From Helochares maculicollis (Eukaryota; Arthropoda; Insecta; Coleoptera; Hydrophilidae): DNA of 39,552 nucleotides. How positions within the stretch are numbered: position 1 is the first letter of the stretch; every line of letters begins with the position of its first letter. The notes beneath the pieces were generated by a model. That model saw only the letters and a list, made by a program, of their open reading frames with translations, was not told where the DNA came from and did not search any database. This document shows, piece by piece, positions 22,101-30,835 of this stretch. The position numbers were made by a program, and so were the translations under genes. The stretch spans positions 1 through 39,552 of the forward strand of contig JAWQRO010000410.1 of the NCBI GenBank assembly GCA_033557835.1. The letters are read 5' to 3'.

Positions 22101-25100
22101 ATTCATTGCTTTTGCGAAATTGGTTTTCAATTGTACAGCATTTTTATTGGCGACATTTAGGCATTTGATATGTGACAAAGAACGTAATGCAAGCATACTA
22201 GAAAACAGTGGCTCGATAGAAGCTGGTTATCTGGAAATGAAAACGAAGAGACGCGGTGGTTTTGTGAATACAAAGAAGATGAGGATTCGTGGCTGAAACC
22301 GAAAGAAGGGCTGCTGCAGCGGTAGCTAAGGACCCTGCTGTAGGTTTGGCAAGAAGATTTAAGCACTCTTCTATGCCATTTAAAATAGCAAGTGACTTTA
22401 AGAAGAGTTACTATGAAGGGCATAATACTGAACAAAAATAGAACCTATTTAGGTTCTCTCTTCTACAGGAAGGCGGTAAATGTCTCGACATTTATAGGCA
22501 ACGATTAGGATTCACATAAGGAACACATTCAGTTCCGAGTTCTGGAAGAACAATTGCTAAACCAGAGAAGAGTACTTTGTCCATATAGTCTACAACTATT
22601 AGGACGTCAAGTTTTCTGAAATAAAGGAAAAGTTAGTACTTAGTTTACAAACATGGAGTTATTTTATTGATTGTAACGCCTATTTTATTTTTAATTCATT
22701 CTACCTACAACCATTCTCCATCCGCTTCTTTTGATGAAACGCTTTGGAGTGGGTTTTGGAAATTTATCTTTTCCAGCCGCTGTACTGCTTATTTGCGAAT
22801 GTTAAATTGGATTCATTTCTTATTTCATTACGTTTGGTTCAATAGATCATATTTATGACGAGAAAGTATCATCAAACTAGTTTTCAAACGCTTTAGATTT
22901 TGTTTTTTCTGTAGCTCTTGTACCAATTTGAATTTATGAAACTATTGTTTTTGCCTCATCAAATTTCAAAATATCAAGCCAATGTCAAATAATCACCTAG
23001 TAAATACGACTGAATCCTAAAATAAAGATGAATCTTCCTATAAGTGGCACTGCCGATGAATGATGTATAAGGAGGGGATGGAAAATATCTAAGGATTGTT
23101 TTCGATATCGGCCTTTCGTTTTATGAACATGTGAGTTAGGTGGTACTAAGAACAGGCGGTGCAGTGACACACATCTAATACCAAGAACTAGTGGTTCAAG
23201 AGGTCAGGCAAAGGTTCTAAGGATCAGTTACTGACTGCGTCATTCTCTACTGCGTTTCTATATATAGGCGTTAAAGGGAGTGAAATATAAAAATGTTGAG
23301 TACTTTGACAGAAGAGTTTCCGGATAGAAGAATGTTTGGAACATATACACGTACTGAATAGTATCAGTGGAAGACGTCTTTACTCTCATTCTGAAAAAAA
23401 TTAGAGCTTCTAGGGGTTGCCCAAGGGGTATGGTGTAAAAAGAGCCACCACACTAGCTGAGAACGAGAGAGAATGAATATATCTCATACCCATACATATA
23501 CACAGACAGTACAGATAATTTAACAAATTGGAAATGTAAGAAATCTAAAACCGTCCGCTATAGCAATAGATAGGAAACCGCATGCATTTCCAAAATCTTA
23601 GCCGAAAATGTCTTCGAAGAAATTTGAAGTGCAAGTAGAATCTACAAACCTATTTTGGTAGACCCATCTTCATCCAAAGCTTTCGTTGAAATTTCAATAA
23701 GCCGATCAGTGGAAACAACTTTCTTCTTCCCGTGATACAATCTTTTCCGATTGACATTATCGATGAAATTCTTAAATGAATTCTTCAGCCTATTTTTCTC
23801 TTTTTTAGTTACCAATTCAGAAAAAGATGACTTTTTGTCATTGCTTTTACCACGGCTGGCCTTTTTCTTGTGCCTCTCTGGCCTATCGTGATTTTTGTAT
23901 TCCGGAATTGGAGATAGTTCCCCTTTCAACAAGCTGTGGTACGAATAGCCATTATTTTTGTGGGGAGGCTTGTATAGTGCTACAACTGGAGCTAAATTTA
24001 GCTGGGTGAAGCTTAATTCTCGCCTAGGAGGAACTTTTCTAGTAGTTTGCTTCTTTTTCGTTTTTCCAATAGTCGTAGCACTCTCCATTTGGCAAGTGGG
24101 AAACAGTTCATCTGGGAGAGTTTTTTGAATGCTCTTGTTTTTCAAGAAAGCGATATTTTGGGTGTCGAAATATTCAGAGGATTTATTGGGCAATATATTG
24201 GGCAAAGCAATAATGTCTTTAGGCCTGTTGTCATGGCTATGTCTGTTATAATATTTTTCATCGAGTTCGGCTCTCTTTCTCCGGTGCTTCTTTTTATGCT
24301 TATATTCGGCTGGTTCGGTTTTTTGGTAACAAATTGGATTTTCATATCGATCCGTTTCGTTGTATTCTTTTGAGTAGAAGGTTTTTGTAACTCGCGGGGA
24401 GCGAGGTTTGCTTTGGAAGGAGGGCGGCTGCAAATTTTTTGCTTCCATTTCCTTGATTCGATTCGTGATTTGATCTCGTTCTGCATCTTCCATTGGTTTT
24501 GGTGACACAGTTTTAGTGACTAGAAGCTGTTGTGGAATGTTTGGTCGGTTGTCAATAGTTTTTTGTGACGATTGTCTGCTAATGTAAACGTGTGTGCTGT
24601 TCAAGAAATCAGCTTTAGGCTCGGGCTGGACAACTGCTTCTATGAATTTACTACATTCTCCAGCTTTGATTATGGGAGTCTTATGAACGTTCTCGTTGGA
24701 TTGACTGGGTACATTAATAGCTTGCTCCATTTGCTTTTTCTTGTTATGGGAGAGCATAACGAAGAAGATTTGTTGGTCATCGCGCTTAATGGGATTTCCA
24801 TCTATAAAGCTAGAACATTCAAGTTTTTTGATTTCTTCTCCAACCTTTTTCTTTTTTTTTCGTTTGTGCGTCAACTTTCTACGGTCATGTAATGAGCTGC
24901 ACGCCAAAGAGTCAGTAGTTATTTTTTCGACTTCGTGGTCGAAGTTTTCGTCTTTCGGGGTGCAATCGTTTCCTTCGTTTATCTTTTGAGCCATCATGAC
25001 TTTCCTTTGTATCAAATGTTCACTTTGCTCATCATTCACGGCGTACGCCATAGAACTGTTATCATCTTTGAGTTTGTGTTTATGTTTATTCTTACGGGTG

Positions 25101-26016
25101 TAAATTGGGTGGATAGAAGGACTCTTTTCTGGCATGGAAGCAGTTTCAATTTTTTCTCGCTTTTTCTTTACAAACGTACTTATTAAGCTATCAATTTTAG
25201 TCATCGAATCGCTTCGTTCAGAAATATGGGTAGCATTGACATCTGGGCGTTTCTTCTTGTGTTTCTTTTTTGGCCTTTCTGGGCTACCCGTCAAAGGATG
25301 GTGTTCGTAAACAACTTTTATTTCTTGATCGGTGGTTTTTTGGCCCAGGAAAGTATTATAATAATTGTTCATATTGTAAGGAATGCTGTTCTGGTTGTCT
25401 TTGGAATAGTCGCAATTATCTACTTGGGTAATATGTTTTTGGCTTCCCTGTTTATAAACGTGTTTTTTGCCCTCACTTTGGAGCATATCGTTTTGGCCCT
25501 CATTTTGGTGAATATGTTTTTGGACTTCACTTTGGTGGATATGCCTTCGACTGTCTTTTTGATGGATATGCTTTTGACTGTCTCTTTGGTGTATATGCTT
25601 TTGGCTCTCTCGTTGGTGAATGTGCTTCTGAGGCTCTTTCTGATGATCATGTTTTTTCTTTTCATCACAATACATTTTAGTGTTGATGAAACTAGTTAGA
25701 CTGTTTGTTATATCTTGGATATAAGATGAAATAGAAACTTGATCGTTAACAAAAATTAGACTCTGTTTTCTTTGTGTTGATTGGTTGATATACTCTTCGA
25801 TGTAGTCTTTAATGACGGGAATGGTAGGGACGAAATTTAATGTGATCTTGTTCGTAGTTATATTTAAAATGACGTTGAGTTGATAATATTCTGAGCTGGA
25901 TAAAGCAGACACTTCACATTGCTTTTTATTAGGGTTTTCTACATGATATTCCGTCTCCCCAATTGGAGGAGCAGGCATTACTTGAATATATGTTTCATGT
26001 ACGTTTTCTATTCGCA
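7011..26016 (-). CDS. giant repeat-rich protein of unknown function (3' part of gene, first exon not found)
   Basis: I interpret five exons as one gene: 23650-26016, 20189-21925, 13231-18846, 7190-9412 and 7011-7135. Every intron is GT-AG and every junction is phase 1, so the frame runs through from end to end, about 4,022 residues before the stop. The 5' exon begins at an acceptor (TTTAG at 26017-26021) and needs one upstream base, so at least one more exon lies to the right. I do not recognise the protein. It is rich in Lys, Ser, Asp and Pro, with no membrane segment or familiar enzymatic motif that I can see, which suggests a large scaffold or cytoskeletal-type protein; that is inference. 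The weakest join is 13231 to 9412, where an in-frame stop lies eight bases past the proposed donor. If that donor is not used, there are two genes. Confidence 0.65.
7136..7189 (-). other. 54-bp intron, in frame when retained
   Basis: Donor GGAAG|GTAGG at 7189 and acceptor TTTTTCAG|CT at 7136. The length is 18 codons with no stop, so an unspliced transcript stays open and adds 18 residues. The AT/T-rich composition with a pyrimidine run before the acceptor supports a real short intron of the size common in insects. The spliced join gives Glu-Ala-Ala-Met. Confidence 0.7.
7190..9412 (-). CDS. giant gene exon with Glu tract and helical C-terminal region
   Basis: 2223 nt, phase 1 at both ends. 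The acceptor is a good polypyrimidine-AG (TTTCTTTCCTTCAG). The exon starts with a basic stretch (TRIKEKPPPKNKWFFQKRRK), then a Ser-rich and Lys-rich part with a short duplicated DRKS-D-S motif, then a Glu/Lys tract of about 60 residues (about 8430-8610). From about 8330 down the sequence is predicted helical and less biased, with blocks such as DTPLDFLLALGFMVDEA and LLAAITEARVWINQI. This last part could be a folded helical-repeat domain, but I could not assign it. A KVRF motif (7989-8000) matches the RVxF PP1-docking pattern. Confidence 0.75.
8430..8610 (-). repeat. Glu/Lys-coding low-complexity tract
   Basis: A purine-rich coding strand (GAA/GAG/AAA) encodes about 60 residues of Glu with scattered Lys, including tandem KEEEE units. 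It is a slippage-prone simple sequence, probably a single charged helix or a disordered linker. Confidence 0.9.
11440..11530 (-). pseudogene. mariner transposase fossil (N-terminal half)
   Basis: The minus-strand frame reads WVLRFISMDQKQQRV followed by a degenerate helix. This resembles the linker of mariner transposases (WVPHxLTxEQKxxRV) just before the first catalytic Asp. Only about 30 residues are recognisable. Confidence 0.5.
12180..12480 (+). pseudogene. mariner transposase fossil (C-terminal half)
   Basis: The plus-strand frame around 12255-12350 reads LVHHSPYLADLFPTEYYFFW then a NLHQFLEKK-like block. This aligns by eye with the PHPPYSPDLxPTDYHFFxxL segment holding the last catalytic Asp in mariner; here that residue is Glu. 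Stops occur upstream. It is old and fragmentary, opposite in orientation to the fossil at 11440-11530. Confidence 0.6.
13231..18846 (-). CDS. giant gene 5.6-kb exon with Asp-Pro-x-Tyr repeat field
   Basis: 5616 nt open in one frame, phase 1 at both ends. The acceptor is TTGTTTCAG|GT at 18847. The first 560 codons or so are unique, Ser/Lys-rich, with basic NLS-like clusters such as KKKRKPLKKR and KKSKRKNN and a KVSF motif (17327-17338) that fits the RVxF PP1-docking pattern. About 1,100 codons (13810-17165) are degenerate DPxY repeats. The last 190 or so codons are unique again and end with VKFSRQVLVEEEEEVEPPD, a basic patch and PKDIPEDPTVWLK. Donor AAAAC|GTAGGT at 13230 is weaker than consensus. 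It is the only nearby donor giving an open join to 9412; the alternative at GTAG|GTAGTT reaches a stop after about eleven codons. Without splicing, the frame ends at TAG 13223-13225. Confidence 0.8.
13810..17165 (-). repeat. coding field of degenerate DPxY repeats
   Basis: On the minus strand the protein is built of units of about 7-11 residues with the pattern [SKN]-D-P-[RQLK]-Y-[GDN]-[KD]-[SP], for example SKDPRYGKSDPRYGD. I estimate about 100 units. Asp, Pro, Tyr, Ser and Lys dominate. Units are diverged at both ends of the field and most regular in the middle, where they form a 198-bp higher-order repeat. Several other frames on both strands are also long and open here; these follow from the repeated codons and are not separate genes. 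Confidence 0.95.
15371..16507 (-). repeat. 198-bp (66-residue) higher-order tandem repeat, six copies
   Basis: Copies start at 16507, 16309, 16111, 15913, 15715 and 15568 (minus strand), each beginning KSYDP (KSYAP in copy five). Copies one to four and copy six are exactly 66 residues. Copy five is 49 residues, lacking 17 residues after GDSSAPGRG (51 bp, in frame). Each unit contains DPLYGKSKDPRY, a DSSAPGR-type segment and a KSSDPRYV segment. Exact period and in-frame change point to duplication by unequal exchange under selection to keep the frame. Confidence 0.95.
18847..20188 (-). other. intron of the giant gene (1.34 kb)
   Basis: Bounded by donor CCTACAG|GTATGC and acceptor TTGTTTCAG|GT. 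AT-rich, with no recognisable exon or mobile element seen inside. Confidence 0.75.
20189..21925 (-). CDS. giant gene 1.7-kb exon with Cys cluster
   Basis: 1737 nt (579 codons' worth), phase 1 at both ends. The acceptor is TTTCCTTTCTAG at 21926. The exon opens with FTVEGIEPPKKLIIRDSNEK, then a Lys/Ser/Thr-rich disordered-looking body with basic aromatic patches (KKKFFKNKSK, RMFFQKSGK). Near its end is a Cys cluster, CYFCKKLICSCK (about 20265-20301), a C-x2-C-x5-C-x-C pattern that could bind a metal. It ends in a Pro run (EPPPPAPPNPT). I do not recognise any family. Confidence 0.8.
21926..23649 (-). other. intron of the giant gene (1.7 kb)
   Basis: Bounded by donor AAAATAG|GTTTGT at 23649 and acceptor TTTCTAG at 21926. 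I saw short open frames but no supported exon. Some segments (about 22160-22440 and 23120-23250) look less AT-rich and may be old repeats; I could not identify them. Confidence 0.7.
23650..26016 (-). CDS. giant gene 2.4-kb exon with His-rich repeat
   Basis: 2367 nt, phase 1 at both ends. The 5' boundary is an acceptor (CAATTTAG|TG) and no in-frame ATG precedes it, so the exon is internal unless an upstream exon supplies the A of an ATG at the junction. The first 120 or so residues (MPAPPIGETEYHVE ... QVSISSYIQDITNS) are the least biased part and may fold. A His-rich 9-residue repeat follows, then long Lys/Arg-rich stretches with KKHKKKRPD- and KHKKKHRRKRAE-type basic clusters. The end is KVVSTDRLIEISTKALDEDG. 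The basic clusters could be nuclear-localisation or polyanion/microtubule-binding elements; that is inference. Confidence 0.78.
25424..25630 (-). repeat. 27-bp coding tandem repeat, QKHIHQ(R/K)(E/D)S
   Basis: Eight units of 9 residues (the last shortened) run from 25630 down. The first four keep HIHQ perfectly; later ones decay to NDMLQ and KHVYK, then KHITQ. Each intact unit has two His in HIH, so the array could bind divalent metal. The gradient of decay suggests age or relaxed constraint toward the C-terminal side. Confidence 0.95.
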
Positions 26017-27220
26017 CTAAATTGAAGCACTTTAAATTTTAATTACATATTGTTTTCATTTTCACTGTGCTGTCAAGAAAATTTTGTTTATCACTGACAG
26101 TTTTTTGGACAGGAAAGTTTGTTAAGGAGGCTTGTTTTTATTATTTTTTAAGAAACTACCTGCGGTGTATTGTTGCTTGTTTTCCTACTGCTATTGTTAT
26201 TATGCGACCATTCTTTCGATTTGATTTGTTTGGATTGTTAATTTTTAGTTTTACTTTCTAATAAAGATCCTTCTTGCTCCAGGAAAGTAAATAGAATTAT
26301 ATTATAGGTTTGGAATCAGACAGATATAAACACCTATATTGGTAGGTTAATTGGTAAAATAGTTCCAATTTTCTATAAAAAAGAGTCACTAAGTTTTATT
26401 GGTGCTTCGGCTATGAAATGGAGTTCAACACTCTAAATGGTGTGATAAAAATTGAATAACTTCCACTGGTTAGAGTGGCAAAGACGCTTCTACTGCTGGT
26501 ACCAATTCAAAAACATTAGAGGAGACCTTTTGCATCTTGATGCTCGGATAATTCGAAACCCATAAATTTACATTGTATTAAAACAACAACAAAAAGGAGA
26601 AAATTTAAAAGAAATTCACTTGAGAGTAACTGTCGTTTATTTATCTTATTGTTTTAAATTTATTGTAATGTTTTATTTGAGATCGGGATCCCAATTGCAA
26701 AATTTTACTGTATGCTGGCAATGATGTAAATAATGTATTAATTTGTACACTTGTATATTTTAATTTCTTCAGATTCCTGTTCTAGTTAAAATTATAAATG
26801 ACTACCTATAATAAATTCTTGTTCCCTTGTTCAAAGAGCGAGAGAGAGAGAGAGGGAGTTCAAAAAGATTCAATGAAGATTTTTACTTGTTGTCACTGTT
26901 TTTTGATGGTGAAATTTGATGGTTTTACGTTGCAGTATTTCATAACATGGTCTATTGACCATAACTTTTGACATGTTGAAATAGAAGTATGCAATAAAAA
27001 GAACAAAACAGACGAATATTTTTCCCTAGGATCTAAAAATTGAACTTATTGTTTCATTATATCCTTTTGTCTGTGAATCTCTAGGTGCTATTCCATCATT
27101 TGGTGTATAAACATGTATTTAAAATGTATTTTAATTAATTCCTTGCTTCACATATAAATAATTGCAACATTAAGATCGAATATAAATTAAAGCGTAAAAA
27201 CTTGTGTTGGAGGCATCGTT
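26017..27220. other. interval upstream of the last recognised giant-gene exon
   Basis: AT-rich. A (GA)n tract lies at about 26835-26857. I searched the minus strand near 26020-26280 for a first exon ending in phase 1 and found no open candidate with a good ATG. A non-coding 5' exon could lie here. Confidence 0.4.
26835..26857. repeat. (GA)n microsatellite
   Basis: A short run of about ten GA dinucleotides with minor interruptions in non-coding DNA. Confidence 0.9.
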
Positions 27221-27226
27221 ATTATA

Positions 27227-27480
27227 GCACGTGCGCAAGTATGAAATGAGGATTTTAAAAAATAAAATAGATTTAATTTGGTGAAATGAGAAAAAGATAG
27301 AAAGTATGTTCCATCACTTTTTATACATTTTTGCTTTCTTTTGGGCAATTTGTGAATACTTCGCCAGTAGAAATCTTCCCCTTTTGCCGTAAGACATCCA
27401 TCGAGCTATTTTTCTCATCTTCATACGAACCAAAGGGTTGCAAGTGCGTAAGCCATTGATGTAAGTAAATGGTAATTAGA
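27227..27480 (-). pseudogene. mariner fossil, C-terminal end with left TIR
   Basis: TA at 27225-27226 is followed by GCACGTGCGCAAGTATGAAA (from 27227), which matches the left TIR of the 2008-3223 mariner at 17 of 22 positions. Just inside, the minus strand reads LTHLQPFGSYEDEK and then KGKISTGEVFTNCPKES, resembling the last part of a mariner transposase (SMAHALA...F-SYEDVKKWIDEW...KGI..LPERW). The rest of the element is missing or inverted. Confidence 0.65.
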
Positions 27481-27636
27481 AGAAACCAGGACTGGTAAAT
27501 AAGTCGCATGTTGTAAAACCAGATGAGTACTTCCAATGTAATGCGAACTGGTTTTGCGTATGTCATTGAGTATTGTCACGAAGAAAACGGACTCGTAATT
27601 GGGATGCGTTAAACGAAGTACAAATGGAGCAGCACA

Positions 27637-27960
27637 TAAACTGTTTACTGCTGGAAAAAGGCCACTATATCAAAAGAGACAACTCAAAGTCAATTTTCTT
27701 GATGATAATGCTCATTTACGTCAAAACAGATTCGCAACACATTTAGAAGTACTCAGATGGGGTACTTATGTGGCGTGCTCACCAGACTTGGCCCCTTCCA
27801 TTTGTTGTATCGAGGGGTCACGTACTTGCTATGCAGCAGTTTGGTTTGTATGAAGATGCGAAAAAATGGTGCGATGAATAGTTGTGGCAAAAGGGGATTT
27901 CAGCTGGCGAACAATTCACATATTGGTTGATTGAACATACTTTGTATAACATCGCCATTT
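27637..27960 (+). pseudogene. mariner transposase fossil, opposite orientation
   Basis: The plus strand reads KRPLYQKRQLKVNFLDDNAH and then RFATHLEVLRWGTYVACSPD-LAPS, matching the second and third catalytic blocks of mariner (LHDNARPH ... HPPYSPDLAPSD). After a frame change, LYEDAKKWCDE and LWQKGISAGEQFT follow, which pair by eye with the minus-strand fragment at 27227-27480. The two therefore appear to be related sequences in inverted arrangement. Confidence 0.75.
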
Positions 27961-28017
27961 GGCGAAAACGATGAACGTACTCATCTATTTTGATGAAAAA
28001 GCGCCAAAGTTATAATA

Positions 28018-28917
28018 TTAGGTGCGCAACTAAGTTCTTGCTGTTTTTTTTATGAAAATGCAACTTTATTGTAAAAACAATGGTTACAAATGAATCATTT
28101 AAAGTATTGCCCATCGCTAGCTACAACTTTTTCCCATCTTTCTGAAGGAGCACAAATACCGTTACGGTAAAAGTGTTCATCTTTTGAGGCTATCCACGAA
28201 TCAAGCCATTTTTTTATGTTTTCATATGATCGGAACTGCTGATCAGCCAGACCATGTGCCATCGAACGAAACAAGTAATAATCGGACGGCGCAATATCTG
28301 TAGAATATGGCGGGTGGGGTAGGACGTCCCATTTGAGCGTTTCCAGGTAGGTTTTAACGTGTTTCGCAACGTGAGGGCGAGCGTTGTCATGCTGTAGATT
28401 CACTTCTTCGTGCCTCTTCTCGTATTGTGGCCGTTTTTCGCGCAATGCTTCGCTCAATCGCATCAATTGAAGTCGATACCGTTCCCCAGTGATAGTTTTG
28501 TTCGGTTTTTAACAGTTCATAATAAATAACACCGACCTGGTCCCATCAAATACACAGCATAACCTTCGCAGCGTGAATATTTGGCCGAGCCGACGACGTA
28601 GATGCATGAACGAGCAGTCCCCATGACTTTCTTTTCTTTGGGTTGCTGTAATGAATCCATTTTTCATCACCCGTCACGATGCGATGAAGAAAACCCTTCC
28701 TTTTTTGACGCTGGAGCAGTTGCTCACAGGCAAAACAACGACGTTCAACATCCCTTGGCTGCAAATCATAAGCAACCTAAGTTCCTTACTTTTGAATCAT
28801 TCCCAACGCATACAATCGCTTGGAAATGGTGTGGCGGGTAACTCCTAATGCTGAAGCAAGTTCTTCTTACTGCTAGTCATCTATTGATAAACAGCGAGAA
28901 CTTAGTTGCACACCTAA
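28018..28917 (-). mobile_element. internally deleted mariner with 26-bp TIRs and TA target duplication
   Basis: The left TIR 28018-28043 begins TTAGGTGCGCAACTAAGTTC and the right TIR 28892-28917, reverse-complemented, begins TTAGGTGTGCAACTAAGTTC. The arms differ at two of 26 positions. TA flanks both ends (28016-28017 and 28918-28919). At 900 bp it is about 400 bp shorter than a full mariner: the first 70 or so codons are missing next to the right TIR. Confidence 0.94.
28095..28870 (-). pseudogene. mariner transposase remnant, N-terminus deleted
   Basis: Two overlapping-frame blocks on the minus strand. Around 28546-28764 it reads QPRDVERRCFACEQLLQRQK and IVTGDEKWIHYSNPKKRKSW, with the first catalytic Asp. 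Around 28095-28466 it reads NLQHDNARPHVAKHVKTYLE and STDIAPSDYYLFRSMAHGLA, with the second and third Asp in DD34D spacing, and continues to RWEKVVASDGQYF. A frame change separates the blocks near 28500, and another lies near 28765. Compared with the copy at 2008-3223 the residues are much closer to family consensus, so it is younger or a different subfamily. Confidence 0.92.
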
Positions 28918-28919
28918 TA

Positions 28920-30571
28920 TAAATATACTTTGCCTATAATATTGCATTTTTGTTGCTACCTAAAGTACTATAGCAGTTGCTTTAAAACTTAGTTGTTATC
29001 TATTGCCATTTCAATTTTTAATGACTAGTTTGTCATCCGTTAATTTAGATTTTTACATGGAGGTAAATACACTTTATTTGACCACGTTGCAATAATTTGC
29101 AAACATTAGACAATCCAATATTTATCAAGTTTCAGTAAAAAATGTGAAAACATGACTCGAATCATGACAAAAAATGCCTTGACTAAACACTATTCCTTTT
29201 TATTTAATGTATAATATGTACATTTCAATAGTGCCATCAGAAATATAAGAAGTGCATAATATTACCATATCTCTATAAAATAAACAGAACAAAATTCTGC
29301 CATATGTACTTATAATTCTAAAACCAGAAGTATAGATAATTAAATATACTCAGAACTCCTTAAAATTCACCTTCAATTAAGAGATATTAGCATCTAGAAG
29401 CACTGTGCTTTGCTCCTTTCACTCAGCATTTAAATGCATAATTTTAAAATTTTCCACCCAATTTTTGCATTGGTGTTAAGTTTAGAGAAACATCAAGTGA
29501 TCAAAACAGGATTCACAAATTAAAAGCTAGATATAACGTGATTTTCATTTATTAATATCCTCTCCATTAGTCGACCTCCCGATACCAAAGTCATTCTGGA
29601 ATTTGTTCTAAACTAAGTAGGGAAATCATAAAAAACAACACTAAATTTATAATGATATATTTTTATACAGATTTTTACAGTTACAACCAAAGCTAACTCA
29701 AAATGTAACTAGTGGGGGGCTATCATACAAAACTTATCACAATAATAATAAATACAAAGCAGTCGCAATAAAAATGTACAAAAACACATTATTTATATTA
29801 TAAAAAATATATGAATATACCTCTAACACTGGTACCCAAAAACTGTTTTATCTTATCCCACTAATTACTTTCATATAGCTTGTTTATGTATATCAAAGTT
29901 GTTCAAGGTAGACATCTATAATGCATGTAATTAGTTGTTGACTTTTTTAAATATAAAACTTACATTCATATAAGTTAACAGTACAAAAAAATCAACAAAA
30001 ATGATTGACTAAAAAATAATCTTCATATCTTCAGCCCTAAAAATATATATTTGTATGTCATATAAATGTGCTTGAAAAAACAAGTACTCTTCAGTTTGGC
30101 ATTTCTATTAGACATCTTGCACTTTTGAATCCGACTACTCCTTCATTCTCCTTAAGAAATATATAATACAAATATTGTTATAAAAGTGTAGTAGAAACAT
30201 ACATTTTATATACACTGTATTGATACTTTATATCAATATAGAGACTGTACAAATTATTCTTTCTAATTGTCATATTAAAATATGCACATTTACAAAATAA
30301 TTAAACAAGTTGACTAGATACATTTTTCTAAGAGATAGAATGGGTCACTTTGTATACTTTATTAATGCATAATGTTATTACGTTTCTTACATTGTATTAG
30401 CAACATAACTAATATATACATCTTTAATAATAATTAAGAAGGTAGTACTCAGGAACTAATAGTGGATTAAGTTTTTACTCTTCATTGTTTTAATTACGAT
30501 TTGTTTCTAACAATGTAGCACAGTGCAGTCTATATTAATGAATACGTTTTGTAAATGGTGCATATTTTGGA
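28920..30571. other. AT-rich intergenic DNA downstream of the TANGO1-type gene
   Basis: No supported exon. The right part may be distal 3' UTR of the TANGO1-type gene if a later polyadenylation site is used. It could also hide a 5' exon of the giant gene, but none was recognisable. Confidence 0.5.
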
Positions 30572-30577
30572 TTTATT
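30572..30577 (-). terminator. candidate polyadenylation signal of the TANGO1-type gene
   Basis: AATAAA on the minus strand, about 185 nt past the TAG stop at 30759-30761. AT-rich context limits specificity. Confidence 0.4.
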
Positions 30578-30758
30578 TTTTTAAGTTGATTTCATAGTTC
30601 CGTTTTAATCAGTATATATATATATTGTTTCATTAAAGGAAGAGAATGTTTTTTGAATGTGACTAAATTTAAGAATATTGTTTTTAAAGTATAATGGTCC
30701 AATTTTCACGACTTCAAGTGGTCTTAGATATTTACCTGTACGTTGTTTTGTTAGAATG

Positions 30759-30835
30759 CTAAACGTTTGAGTGATGCCGATTTATTTTTTCTAGCGACTC
30801 GTTTGAATGACCAGAGCCTGAGCTCAAATTTGAAC
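30759..30835 (-). CDS. Tango1: TANGO1-type gene, last coding exon
   Basis: The acceptor CTTATTCCAG precedes 77 nt that complete a Gly codon and encode SNLSSGSGHSNESLEKINRH and four more residues to TAG. It joins in frame to the Pro-rich exon. Ser-rich, no domain. Confidence 0.8.

Noticed and set aside
22157..22435. 92-codon minus-strand Ser/Phe-rich frame in a giant-gene intron
   Set aside because: No splice sites joining it in phase and no family resemblance; possibly repeat-derived.
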